Source of the DNA: Porphyromonadaceae bacterium | Lineage (GTDB): Bacteria; Bacteroidota; Bacteroidia; Bacteroidales; UBA12481 | Assembly (NCBI GenBank): GCA_007280905.1 | Contig: QYQM01000147.1 | Span: 1-56,607, forward strand | DNA length: 56,607 nucleotides | Direction of reading: 5' to 3' | Part shown: positions 10,416-19,192 of the stretch, one piece after another | How positions within the stretch are numbered: the first letter of the stretch is position 1 | How the letters are laid out: each line of letters starts with the position of its first letter | The notes under the pieces: model-generated | Told to the model about the DNA's origin: nothing | Seen by the model: the letters and a program-made list of their open reading frames with translations, nothing else | The model's database searches: none | Translations under genes and position numbers: made by a program

Positions 10416-11042
10416 ATGGAAAAGGTTTTGGATGTTTACAGGAGAGCTTATAATCCAATGAGACCGGTAGTTTGCATGGATGAATCGCCCAAACAGTTGC
10501 TTGGTGAGACACGTGTTGCGATACCCATGAGTAAAGGGCATGCCCGTAAATGTGATTATGAATACGAACGTTTAGGGGTTTGTAATATTTTTCTTGCCAA
10601 TGAACCGTTGGCCGGATTCCGAACAGTGAAAATCACCGAAAGCAAGTGCAAGGTTGATTGGGCTGAGTTCATCAAGGAAATCGCTGACGAACATTATCCG
10701 AAAGCTGAACTCATCACTTTGGTTATGGACAACTTTGGAACCCATACCCCTGGCGCATTATACGAGCGGTATGAACCGGAAGAGGCCAAACGGATATTGG
10801 ATCGGTTTGAGTTTGTTTTTACCCCAAAACATGGGAGCTGGCTCGATATGGCTGAGATTGAACTTAACGTACTGAATAATCAATGCTTAGGATGCAGAAT
10901 TGAAACCATTGAAAAAGCCAGGAAAGAAGTTCAGGCATGGGAGAAAGCTCGCAATGGATTCACTAAAAAAATTAATTGGCAATTCACCACCGAAAAGGCT
11001 CGAATCAAATTGAAAAAACTTTATCCGTCATATGATCGTTGA
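10416..11042 (+). CDS. IS630 transposase, C-terminal DDE domain (frame B)
   Basis: This is the -1 frame continuation of the preceding part; 10416 is only the first ATG in the frame. The DDE catalytic signatures are present: VVCMDESPKQL (first Asp), LVMDNFGTH (second Asp) and 'HGSWLDMAEIELNVLNNQCL' (Glu). Its stop overlaps the right terminal repeat. Both halves look full length, so the element may still be active if frameshifting occurs. Confidence 0.8.
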   Translation: MEKVLDVYRRAYNPMRPVVCMDESPKQLLGETRVAIPMSKGHARKCDYEYERLGVCNIFLANEPLAGFRTVKITESKCKVDWAEFIKEIADEHYPKAELITLVMDNFGTHTPGALYERYEPEEAKRILDRFEFVFTPKHGSWLDMAEIELNVLNNQCLGCRIETIEKARKEVQAWEKARNGFTKKINWQFTTEKARIKLKKLYPSYDR

Positions 11043-11052
11043 CGTGACACTA

Positions 11053-11675
11053 CTCCCCATTTCCTGACCACGGATCAACAAATATAAGTTTAATTTCATT
11101 TTCATTTCCCTAATGTTTTTTCTTTCTAAATACTCTTCATCCGGCACCAGCATCTTTCAAGGCGCCTGTGGACGAAACTGTAGAAATGTCAACTTTCACC
11201 TTCAAGAAGCATAATCATCTGTTCCTTGTACCCTTGTTAAAAACAGTGATTTGCGATATATAATTGCTGGCCAAACTGATCGGCGGTGGTTGGCATTATT
11301 ACTGTTTCATCCACTCTACTGCTGAAACAGCGGTAGTTAATTTTATTCGTCATACATTCAGTAACTTATATTACCTCTGCGAAAATTCTACCAAATTTGG
11401 GGTTACCTTTTGATCTGCTTATGGATTAACAGATATCCGCTAGTCTTTGCAGATTTTCTTTTACTCACTAATTGACAAGTGCCATGGCACCAAATCGGTT
11501 CATTAGATTTAGCCAGATTCGCTGTTAGTTCCGCAAGTCCAGCCCAGCGAATCCAGCGATAACCAGAAAAGTTTTGTTCTTTGGCTGATCGAGGTTTTTA
11601 AATAGCCCGTGTTCCTTGATTTCCGCGAAAGGACATGTCCGGAGCTGGTAGGAGAAAACGATTAATTATTTTCAT
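11053..11675. other. 623-base stretch without a recognisable gene
   Basis: I see no reading frame with family features, no tRNA-like cloverleaf and no strong hairpin. It may be old sequence displaced by the adjacent IS insertion. Confidence 0.5.
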
Positions 11676-12083
11676 ATGAAACGCAAATTATTTTTAACGA
11701 CTATCCTTTTGACCTTTTGTGGCTTTGGTTTGCTGACCCTAAGTTCCTCTATTCCTGCTCCAGATTATTCGATTGCCAGAGTTTATTGGTTTGATGGTTT
11801 AACTTGTGATGCTGAAGTCCACGTTGATGGATATCTTTATGGAGGGGGAACAGGTTCCGAATCCTTTACAGCCACTTATTCGGGCAGCGTCGGAAGCCCG
11901 AATCCTCATAAAGATTATAACCTTGAGAATGCTTATACTTGGGGAACTATTCATATTTCCTATTATTACGTAAAAAATGGCCAAACAATACACTATACTA
12001 ATTATTGGCAATTTAGTAAAACCTCTCAAGAAGCATTCGATCAACTGATTGAGATTCCTGTTTGCAAATATCCAGAAGAGTAA
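11676..12083 (+). CDS. Small secreted protein of unknown function
   Basis: 135 residues starting MKRKLFLTTILLTFCGFGLL, a clear signal peptide (about residues 1-26). The mature part is rich in Tyr, Thr and Gly ('YSGSVGSPNPHKDYNL') and looks beta-stranded, with two cysteines (CDAEV and PVCKYPEE) that could form one disulfide. I do not recognise the family. It ends shortly before a strong hairpin terminator, so it is its own transcription unit. Confidence 0.65.
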   Translation: MKRKLFLTTILLTFCGFGLLTLSSSIPAPDYSIARVYWFDGLTCDAEVHVDGYLYGGGTGSESFTATYSGSVGSPNPHKDYNLENAYTWGTIHISYYYVKNGQTIHYTNYWQFSKTSQEAFDQLIEIPVCKYPEE

Positions 12084-12118
12084 CGCGATGAATAGCGTTG
12101 ATCATTAATTTTTTTTAG

Positions 12119-12150
12119 AATACTCGGGGAACCTTGCTTCCCCGAGTATT
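12119..12150. terminator. Strong hairpin terminator, 13-bp stem
   Basis: The arm at 12119-12131 (AATACTCGGGGAA) pairs perfectly with 12138-12150; the loop is six bases (12132-12137). T-rich sequence lies on both sides, so it may work in both directions. It ends two bases before the promoter box of the next gene. Confidence 0.85.
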
Positions 12151-12151
12151 T

Positions 12152-12159
12152 TATCTTTG
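12152..12159 (+). promoter_or_regulatory. -7 box TATCTTTG of the DUF4249-like lipoprotein gene
   Basis: An exact TAnnTTTG match ends five bases before the ATG at 12165, so the transcript would be nearly leaderless. The nearest TTG (12134-12136) lies in the terminator loop, only 15 bases upstream, so the -33 element is weak or absent. Confidence 0.55.
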
Positions 12160-12164
12160 TCCTC

Positions 12165-13151
12165 ATGAGAAAACTTGGAATCATTATAATTCTTGTTATT
12201 TGTAGTTGCGAAACAGAATTCTACCCTTATGATGCTTCGGTCAAACCGATTCCAATTGTTTTTGGCATGATTGATACCAATGATTCAATACATTCTATTC
12301 GACTCACAAAAACCTTTAGTGGAACGGAGAATGCTTACAAACTTGCAAAAGACACATTGAACCTTTTATACGACTCGGTTAGAATGATCATCGAATGTCT
12401 GGATGGCAATTTAAAAGTTATTGATTCTCTGATTTTTCACAAAACCTATTTTATCCCTCCATCTTCAGGAATCTTCAATACGGGTAAAGGCTGGTATTAT
12501 GTTTCGACCGATAAATTTCCTTCGGCCGATTCTTTTGTACTCTTCAGACTCAAAGTCTGGATTTACGATTCTGGTGATACCATAGTCTCACGCAATATTT
12601 ATACATATAGTACTAGTGATAGGACTCAAATACTGTCACCTTCCAAAATCTCACAATACATTTCCGTGTACAATGAAAGTGTTACCACGATTGCGTATAG
12701 AGGTCATGATATATGTGGGATAAAACTTCGTTTGCACTATTTTGAAATAAGAAATGATACTAAAACTGATAAAAGTATTGAAGAGTTTTGGTTAGATACA
12801 AATGGATCCGGGGCATTTCGCCTTACTCCTGCTAGGTTATTCATGTTTATAAGAAATACCATTCCCGAAAATCCGGATGTCGATTTTCGAATTTTTAGTG
12901 GCTTAGATATTTTTTCATATGCAGCACCAAAGGCATTCGTTATTTACAATCAACTGTTTAATACAGACAGAAGCTTTTATTCAGATATTACCTTTTTTGA
13001 AACACCTTACAGCGATATTACCAATGGATATGGGTTGTTTTACGAGTACACAAAAGATTCAATTATCAGTTTAAAGTTTGATGAAAAGACTTTGGATTCT
13101 TTGGCTTCCGGTCAATATACTAAGAAACTGAAGTTCGTTTCTTACCAATAA
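12165..13151 (+). CDS. Lipoprotein, DUF4249-like
   Basis: 328 residues. The N-terminus MRKLGIIIILVICSCETE has a lipobox with the lipidated Cys at position 15. The following 'PIPIVFGMIDTNDSIHSIRLTKTF' resembles the start of DUF4249 proteins, which in Bacteroidota are often cell-envelope lipoproteins near TonB-dependent receptors. No receptor gene is adjacent here. The assignment rests on this pattern only; the lipoprotein call is firmer than the family call. Confidence 0.6.
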   Translation: MRKLGIIIILVICSCETEFYPYDASVKPIPIVFGMIDTNDSIHSIRLTKTFSGTENAYKLAKDTLNLLYDSVRMIIECLDGNLKVIDSLIFHKTYFIPPSSGIFNTGKGWYYVSTDKFPSADSFVLFRLKVWIYDSGDTIVSRNIYTYSTSDRTQILSPSKISQYISVYNESVTTIAYRGHDICGIKLRLHYFEIRNDTKTDKSIEEFWLDTNGSGAFRLTPARLFMFIRNTIPENPDVDFRIFSGLDIFSYAAPKAFVIYNQLFNTDRSFYSDITFFETPYSDITNGYGLFYEYTKDSIISLKFDEKTLDSLASGQYTKKLKFVSYQ

Positions 13152-13281
13152 ACACTCCCTGCGCTATTGGAAATTGTTATATTCAGCCTACAGTACTGAT
13201 CAGCATGAATTATTCTCCACAACAAATTATTCAGCCGATGGTTTTTTCTACTCCCCATTTTTAAACTACTGCTGGTCAAAT

Positions 13282-13830
13282 TTAAGTTTCAATTCCGGGC
13301 ATCCTTTTCCACTTCCCACTCGATTTTTGAAATTGAACAAGTTGCTCCGGTTCAACCAATCCATAAAATGTACCATCATTCTTAATACCCCAAATTATAC
13401 AATCAGGCATCAATCCAGAGTCAAAACAATCATTGAGGCAATAAATTGCTTTGTTCTTTATTGATTGAAAGAAAGTAAGAAGCTTCATATTATTTTCAGT
13501 TATGAATATCAGAAAATCATCCGTTTTGAAAAAGCTATAGATACACCCGACTCGTTTCCCTTGGTTAATCTGGTCTCTCAATTCAACACTGGAAAGTGTT
13601 GCTAATTCCTTCGATGAAAAATTATACTTTCCAAAATTTAAAATATATCGGATACTTTCGTTGTCTCCAATTAATTTATAGACGTTGTAATTCCAGGGAG
13701 CAACAAATAAAACTTCACTGTTATTAATCCATACCGGACAATAAGAATCATCGAAATCAAGTTTAAATTTGACAATATTATTTAGAACATCAATTAAATC
13801 AATCGGTTCTAATATCAATCCAGAAGGCGC
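13282..13830 (-). pseudogene. Truncated copy of the 6-bladed beta-propeller lipoprotein
   Basis: About 180 residues closely match the C-terminal half of the intact protein at 48966-50117: LFVAPWNYN, 'KYNFSS.ELATLSS.ELR', 'FFQSIKNK..Y.LNDC.DSGL' and GLVEPEQLVQFQKSS are shared almost exactly. The first half (signal peptide and about 200 residues) is missing. The frame is closed upstream by a stop at 13831-13833, and the only start is a TTG at 13818. The last 15 residues also diverge. It is best read as a decayed duplicate. Confidence 0.8.
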
Positions 13831-13849
13831 TCAAGTCAAATATTTGTGT

Positions 13850-13996
13850 CTACAAGATATCTTGCTTTTGTCGCCAATCAAGTGCTTTTTTCTGCAATTC
13901 AAGTGCTGAAAACTTTATATTTTTTAATCCTCCAGCCCAATTCTGTTTTAATTTTTTAGGTTTCTTGATTAATCTTTTATTGCTATCATAATACAA
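13850..13996 (-). pseudogene. Possible antitoxin C-terminal fragment
   Basis: About 48 codons on the minus strand read 'KKPKKLKQNWAGGLKN' followed by 'SALELQKKALDWR' and a TAG at 13850-13852. The 'QnWAGgL ... LqkkALdWR' ending resembles the tails of short antitoxin-like proteins common in Bacteroidota. No ATG or N-terminal DNA-binding part remains, and no toxin gene is adjacent. The next 260 bases up to 14260 hold nothing I can support. Confidence 0.35.
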
Positions 13997-14260
13997 AGAT
14001 AATTAAAAATGATCTGAAGAAAATTGCTTTCCACGTGACTTTTTTGAACTGTTGACCACACCAAAGCAAAAGCCGGGACTTTACACTGCACCCCGGGAGA
14101 ACTTTAATCAGCGTCAAATATTCTGTCCAGGTCACAGTTCCGGTACTGATTCAGCAAGCGGAATGCTACCGGTGTATGCGTACAGACTGTGTGTACGTTA
14201 CGCGAAGGTCATTCCGGAATTCTGTCGGAATCCTGCAGTTAAAACCCATTGTGGCCGTTA

Positions 14261-15538
14261 TTAATAATAATCAGCCATACGCGGGTTGACAACATTGTTA
14301 TAAATCGATCCAAAGGTATAACGGAGCCCGAATTTCAGATTAAATTCATATTGCGAGGCAAACTGCTGTTGACGAAGCAAGATTTCTTCCGGGGTAGCTC
14401 CGGATTTGGGCAACGATAACTGGTCGTGGATCAGGGCTGCCTTACCTTCAATAGTAAAAGAAAGTCCTTTGACTATCCTAAGGTACATTCCGGCTCCAAA
14501 ATTTAAACTGTTTTTTGACCAATCATGAAGATAGTTTGACCACAGAAGCGAGCTGGAGATGCTTCCCCACGGTTGACGAAACTGAAAAGCTATTGATATC
14601 TGCTGGCGAAAAAGCCCTTCTTCAATTTTATTATAGAGAGTCGTATCCCGGTAATAATTATATCCGTATCCAGCCCGATATTGAAAAACCATTTGCTTGC
14701 GGTTTGACTCTGCATAATTAAAATAATTATATTCAATCGCCGGATAGAATGTCCAACTAAATCGATTATTTGAATATGAATCCGTTAAGATATTCGCTCT
14801 TTCTCCGATCGACCAATGATTACCCAGGCTTTTTACAGTTAAATTACTAAGGTAGGCACCGTATCTATAAGATAATATGATGGTATCTTCCAGTATATAA
14901 GTTGTTCGATTACTATAATAATTACTGTGCAAGTCAACCTTCCAATCCGGAGTAATCTTGGTAGCGGATACTCCGGATCCCAATTGAAGGCTGGAATAAG
15001 TTTCCTGTTTAATATAATTTCCTTCCAACCCCAAATCATAAACCCAGCTTTTCCATTGGTCTTCAACAATATTCTGGCCATTCTCAACGCTATCCTTAAG
15101 ATCATAAGTAATATTGAGATGACTGGCCAACGGAGTATTTGCCACGTATTTCATTAAACCTAAGGCGATCATCCTGGTATATCCCTTCCTGGTTAAATCG
15201 TCTGTTTCATCCGGTGATGATGTATAAACAACCCTTTCATCCTGGCCTTCAAATTTATTCTGCCCGATCAGAGCAACCTGGTATTCGATGCCACCCGATC
15301 CGGTCGATTGCCTGGTAACCAGAATATGCACTTCAGATTCTTTGGAATCGCGGACATAATTTACATATGGAATCTCTCTGCGGATAAAATCAATGTCGCA
15401 CATAGAGCAATTCATAAAAACCCGGATTGCTTGTTCTCTAAGATTTACATTGTTTTTGATCACCTGCCCATGGACATTCAGTGCTCCTAAAAAAAATAGC
15501 AAAACGAAGGAGATCAGATTCGCATTTTTCATAATCAT
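14261..15538 (-). CDS. Outer-membrane beta-barrel protein of unknown function
   Basis: 425 residues. The signal peptide ends near ALNVHGQ (the start may be the second Met, two codons in). An N-terminal domain has 'VFMNCSMCDIDFIRREIPYV' with a CxxC pair. Then come alternating aromatic/polar strands throughout and a C-terminal strand ending in aromatic residues (MADYY), typical of outer-membrane barrels. I do not know a named function. The CxxC-containing periplasmic domain before the barrel is the notable trait. Confidence 0.75.
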   Translation of the reverse strand: MIMKNANLISFVLLFFLGALNVHGQVIKNNVNLREQAIRVFMNCSMCDIDFIRREIPYVNYVRDSKESEVHILVTRQSTGSGGIEYQVALIGQNKFEGQDERVVYTSSPDETDDLTRKGYTRMIALGLMKYVANTPLASHLNITYDLKDSVENGQNIVEDQWKSWVYDLGLEGNYIKQETYSSLQLGSGVSATKITPDWKVDLHSNYYSNRTTYILEDTIILSYRYGAYLSNLTVKSLGNHWSIGERANILTDSYSNNRFSWTFYPAIEYNYFNYAESNRKQMVFQYRAGYGYNYYRDTTLYNKIEEGLFRQQISIAFQFRQPWGSISSSLLWSNYLHDWSKNSLNFGAGMYLRIVKGLSFTIEGKAALIHDQLSLPKSGATPEEILLRQQQFASQYEFNLKFGLRYTFGSIYNNVVNPRMADYY

Positions 15539-15822
15539 GGGATTTGGTTGGAATATTTCACTGAAAACATCTTGATTACCATTGCGTCCTGCTGTGCCAG
15601 CGAAGCCCTGAGTGACTTCGGAATGGAAACCACCAGCCCATCAGGGCCGAAATCAAAATAAAAGATTTAGTGTAACGGTTCATGGTATAGTTAATTATAG
15701 ATACGAAAATAGCCATTTTTTGTCGGTTGTCAAGTAGGAATCGTGAAGCGAAATGGGTGATGCGAAGTGCCCTTGGGAGCGTCACCTTCTTTCCCTGGGT
15801 GTGGGTGTGGCATAATTCCAAA

Positions 15823-15854
15823 AAAGTTGCCAACTTTATAGAGTTGCCAACTCT
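15823..15854. repeat. Two AGTTGCCAACT palindromes upstream of the six-hairpin glycosidase
   Basis: AAAGTTGCCAACTTT at 15823-15837 and AGAGTTGCCAACTCT at 15840-15854 lie back to back, ending eight bases before the ATG at 15862. A sister palindrome overlaps the end of the same gene (17832-17846). They could be an operator pair or dispersed repeats. The rest of 15539-15822 holds no gene that I can support. Confidence 0.7.
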
Positions 15855-15861
15855 AATTCTG

Positions 15862-17853
15862 ATGAAACCAAACCTATTGATTCTATTTTCCTTCCTGTCC
15901 TTAAGCCTCCTCTCCGCCCAGGCCCAAAACACCGCAGCCTTCGACTATTTCGCCAACAACTGGAATGTAGTCGGATTAAAAGACTACCAGCGGGGGGCGC
16001 GCATCAGCCCTGAAAACACGGTTTATCTGGATGAATCAAACGGGGTCGTTGAGATCCGGTTTGGGGTGAATCTTACCCTGCTCAGCCGGAAACAGGGGAA
16101 ACTGGCTTATGACGGATGGATGCCGATTATGCTGGTGAATGCGGAAGACAGCGGGATCCGGTATGATTTCACTATCTGGGCTACCCCTATGCCGGATGTG
16201 AAAGACTGGCAGAAAGCGTTCGACTGGCCCACGGAGAGCGAGAACTTTACCGTCTGGATCCGGTACAAAGTAACCAATATCTCGGCCATTCCGGCGAAGG
16301 CAAAGTTGTATATCCGGATAAACCCCAAGGGATCTGCAGGCACCCATTATGTGGATATGCTGCTGAAACCGGGCGAATCCCTCGAACAGGCTGCCCGTTA
16401 TCCGTTTTATCCGGTTAAGGATCCCCTGGCGTTACTTCAGGTTGATTATCACATCTGGCTTCAAAGGACCATCGATTATTGGCAGGGGATGAAAAAGTCG
16501 GTTGCCTCCATAGAGGTTCCGGATAAAATGGCTACCGATGCGCTGAAGGCAGCACATGTTTGCCAGATGATTGCCAACGATCTGGGCGAAGTGCGCGGCG
16601 GTGAAGGGTTTTACGATGAATTCTATATCCGCGACGGCGCTTACCAGGTGATGGAGCTGGAGGAGGCCGGAATGTGGGAGGCTGCCCGGAAATCGATAGA
16701 ATTATACCTTCCCCGCCAGCGGGAAGATGGCCGGTTCGAATCACAGGCCGGTCAGTTCGATGCCAACGGCCAGGCCCTATGGGTTTTATGGCAATACTAC
16801 AAGATGTCGGCCGACCGTGCTTTTCTCGAACGTGTCTATCCCGCTATGCGAAGGGCCGTCGACTGGACGATCAAAACCCTTAAGGAAACGCAGAATGATC
16901 CGGAATTTCCCGGCCTGCTGCCCAAGGCTCTGGCCGACGGCGAATATCTGTGGGAAGGAAAGAACCATATCGTCGGATATGATTTTTGGAACCTCCGCGG
17001 GATGCTGGTCACAGCTGATGCCGCCCGGATCCTGGGCAAAACTGATGAGGTTACCGAACTGATGAAACTGGCAGATCAATACCGGACTGCCATTGATGCC
17101 GCGATGAAAAAGAACGGACTCGGCCATTTTCCGCCGAGCTGGGAACTTGTCGGCACTCACTGGGGCAATACCGAAACCCTCTGGCCAACACCGATTTACC
17201 AAAAAACCGATTCGAGGGTATCGGGACTAATCGATTTTCTCCGGAAGGATTTTGCAGGTGGTTATGTGGAAGGAACCATCCGATGGATGGGCCTGCCCGA
17301 TGTGATCCATCCCTACATGGGGGCCTATACCACGATGGCCGATTTAAGCCTGGGCAATGATGAGCGTGTAGTGCAGGACTTTTACTGGTACCTCCTCCAC
17401 TCCACGGCAGCCCATGCGTTTCCCGAGGGGATCTTTTATAAGAAGCAGACCGCCTGGGGCAACACGATCCCGCATGTAACCGGTGCCTGCAATTATGCGA
17501 TCATGTTGCGCCACATGCTGGTTCATGAAGAGGGCAACGAGCTGCATCTGCTGAAGGCTGTACCCGACTGGTGGCTGGCCGATGGTGAGCAGATCCGGAT
17601 CGAAAAGCTGCCTACCTGGTTTGGCAACCTGTCGCTCATCATAACCGGCACGGCTAAAGGTGTTGAAGTGAAGTTTGATGGCCCGGTCCGGGAAAAACCC
17701 GCCCTTATAATCCTCCATCTCCCGGAAAATCGGCCGCTGATCAATGCTATACCGGGCGTTAACGTTGAAACCCGTAAGCCCCAGTCCATCCGCTGGGACT
17801 TCGATAAGGTAGTCGGTATGTACCATAAAAAAGAGTTGACAACTCTAAAATAA
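15862..17853 (+). CDS. Six-hairpin glycosidase-like protein, secreted
   Basis: 663 residues from ATG 15862, chosen because MKPNLLILFSFLSLSLLSAQ is a clear signal peptide. A frame extension to 15727 would put non-signal sequence in front. The body has an (alpha/alpha)6 toroid pattern: 'DEFYIRDGAYQVMELEEAG', 'DGRFESQAGQFDANGQALW', 'YDFWNLRGML', 'GTHWGNTETLWPTP' and 'WGNTIPHVTGACNYAIM'. The acidic residues in 'EFYIRDGAYQ' and 'GQFDANGQA' are candidate catalytic groups. The family and substrate are unknown to me. Its TAA is followed at once by the ATG of the URO-D-like gene, so the two are probably translationally coupled. Confidence 0.8.
   Translation: MKPNLLILFSFLSLSLLSAQAQNTAAFDYFANNWNVVGLKDYQRGARISPENTVYLDESNGVVEIRFGVNLTLLSRKQGKLAYDGWMPIMLVNAEDSGIRYDFTIWATPMPDVKDWQKAFDWPTESENFTVWIRYKVTNISAIPAKAKLYIRINPKGSAGTHYVDMLLKPGESLEQAARYPFYPVKDPLALLQVDYHIWLQRTIDYWQGMKKSVASIEVPDKMATDALKAAHVCQMIANDLGEVRGGEGFYDEFYIRDGAYQVMELEEAGMWEAARKSIELYLPRQREDGRFESQAGQFDANGQALWVLWQYYKMSADRAFLERVYPAMRRAVDWTIKTLKETQNDPEFPGLLPKALADGEYLWEGKNHIVGYDFWNLRGMLVTADAARILGKTDEVTELMKLADQYRTAIDAAMKKNGLGHFPPSWELVGTHWGNTETLWPTPIYQKTDSRVSGLIDFLRKDFAGGYVEGTIRWMGLPDVIHPYMGAYTTMADLSLGNDERVVQDFYWYLLHSTAAHAFPEGIFYKKQTAWGNTIPHVTGACNYAIMLRHMLVHEEGNELHLLKAVPDWWLADGEQIRIEKLPTWFGNLSLIITGTAKGVEVKFDGPVREKPALIILHLPENRPLINAIPGVNVETRKPQSIRWDFDKVVGMYHKKELTTLK
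17832..17846. repeat. AGAGTTGACAACTCT palindrome inside the 3' end of the glycosidase gene
   Basis: A 15-base palindrome of the same form as the two at 15823-15854. It encodes the last residues (ELTTLK) of the glycosidase and lies seven bases before the next start codon. Confidence 0.7.
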
Positions 17854-19131
17854 ATGACCCGCCGCGAACGATTAATGGCTACCCTGCAGGGTAAACCGGT
17901 TGACAGGCCTGCCGTCTGTTTCTATGAAATAAACGGATATGATGAAAATCCGAATGATCCGGATCCGTTCAATATCTTTTCGCATCCATCGTGGAAACCA
18001 TTGCTCGATCTGACCCGGGAGAAAACCGATCGGATTGTCATGCGCGGTGTGGCTTTCAAAGAGATTGCCCCTGATCCGATCGGGCACATTGCCAAGGATG
18101 AAACCACGATTCGAAACGGGAGCCGGTTTATCAGTCGGACGGTAAAGGCGGGAAGGCGCATCCTGACTATGAAAACCCGGCAGGATCCGGATATCAATAC
18201 CATCTGGACTACCGAACCTTTGCTGAAAGACGTTCATGATCTCGATACTTTTCTGGAGCTCCCGGTTTTCGGGGCGGGAGAAACCGTTGATGCAACTGCC
18301 TTTTTGAAAGCTGAATCTGACATCAGCGATACCGGCCTGGTCATGATTGATACCCCCGATCCGCTCTGCCTCGCGGCACTCCTGTTCGACATGAGCAATT
18401 ACACGATGATCGCCCTCACGGAGCAAGCGCGTTTTCGCCGGCTACTGGAGCGGTTTTCTGATGTACTGATCACCAAAACCCGGGAGGTTGCCCACTTGTT
18501 ACCCGGCAGGCTGTGGCGCATCTACGGTCCGGAATTCGCCTCCCCACCCTACCTGCCGCCATCGCTGTTCCGCAAATATGTCTGCCGGTATGTCGGCCCG
18601 ATGATCGACATTATCCATCAATCAGGCGGATATGCCAGAATCCATTGCCATGGCAACATCCGCGACATTCTCGGTGATATTGTGGCCATGGGCGCTGATG
18701 CCATCGACCCGATCGAACCACCGCCCCAGGGCGATATTGAACTGGGGTATGTCCGGGAAAAATATGGTGACCGGCTGGTCCTGTTTGGCAATCTTGAATG
18801 TGCTGATATTGAAAATCTTCCGACCCCTGAATTTGAAAAAAAGATCAGACGTGCCCTCAATGAAGGTACCTCCGGCTCCGGCCGCGGCTTCGTCCTGATG
18901 CCCTCCGCATCGCCCTATGGCAGGGTATTGGGAGACCAGGCGTTAGAGAATTACCGGGCGATGGTGAGGCTGTCAGATTCGAAGACCAATTCTGAATTCT
19001 GCATTCGCCCCGGCCTTCGCCTGGGTGACAAGTGCTCCTGTCATCCCCGCGAAAGCGCTGTGCTGTCATCCCCGCGAAAACGGGGACCTTTTGACGCTAC
19101 TCCGAGTCCTGCACCTTTGTTATCCAATTAA
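17854..19131 (+). CDS. Uroporphyrinogen decarboxylase-like (URO-D superfamily) protein with a repeat-derived tail
   Basis: 425 residues. MTRRERLMATLQGKPVDRPAV is the standard start of URO-D/methylcobamide methyltransferase-like proteins. The 'IHCHGN' motif near residue 265 matches the His/Cys metal site of MtaA/CmuA-like members, and 'GADAIDPIEPPPQGD' with 'VLFGNLE' are further family hallmarks. Genuine heme synthesis is unlikely given its coupling to a secreted glycosidase; methyl transfer or demethylation is an inference. The family normally ends just after 'ALENYRAMVRL'. The last 50 or so residues (from about 18978) are translated dispersed repeats D and B, so the original 3' end has been overwritten. 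Confidence 0.8.
   Translation: MTRRERLMATLQGKPVDRPAVCFYEINGYDENPNDPDPFNIFSHPSWKPLLDLTREKTDRIVMRGVAFKEIAPDPIGHIAKDETTIRNGSRFISRTVKAGRRILTMKTRQDPDINTIWTTEPLLKDVHDLDTFLELPVFGAGETVDATAFLKAESDISDTGLVMIDTPDPLCLAALLFDMSNYTMIALTEQARFRRLLERFSDVLITKTREVAHLLPGRLWRIYGPEFASPPYLPPSLFRKYVCRYVGPMIDIIHQSGGYARIHCHGNIRDILGDIVAMGADAIDPIEPPPQGDIELGYVREKYGDRLVLFGNLECADIENLPTPEFEKKIRRALNEGTSGSGRGFVLMPSASPYGRVLGDQALENYRAMVRLSDSKTNSEFCIRPGLRLGDKCSCHPRESAVLSSPRKRGPFDATPSPAPLLSN
19023..19104 (+). repeat. Dispersed repeat, family B (GTCATCCCCGCGAAA..CGGGGA)
   Basis: Two units of CTGTCATCCCCGCGAAA start near 19038 and 19063. The second continues into CGGGGACC and then GACGCTACTCCGAG. Bases 19023-19051 are the exact reverse complement of 52019-52047. 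Relatives lie at 24393-24424 (variant), 44459-44530, 52001-52047 and 55059-55103. Here it is translated as the tail of the URO-D-like protein. Confidence 0.8.
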
Positions 19132-19192
19132 CATCAAGCTACAAAATCACTTATCGAGATATGTTGTAAATTGGCGCGCAAATACCCGATCT

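Larger units (their letters stand above)
9848..11050 (+). mobile_element. IS630-family insertion sequence
   Basis: About 1.2 kb. Imperfect terminal inverted repeats lie at 9846-9866 and 11032-11052 (16 of 21 positions match, including TGTCA and GTCAA). TA dinucleotides stand at both outer edges (9846-9847 and 11051-11052), as expected for IS630, which targets TA. The transposase is in two overlapping frames. Exact ends are uncertain by a base or two. Confidence 0.8.

Noticed and set aside
13174-13464. 96-codon plus-strand frame
   Set aside because: It overlaps the propeller relic on the other strand and has no recognisable features.
14052-14264. 70-codon plus-strand frame
   Set aside because: No signal, domain or start context; low-complexity composition.
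18978-19131. A genuine C-terminal domain on the URO-D-like protein
   Set aside because: The residues are translated from repeat families D and B seen elsewhere in non-coding positions.
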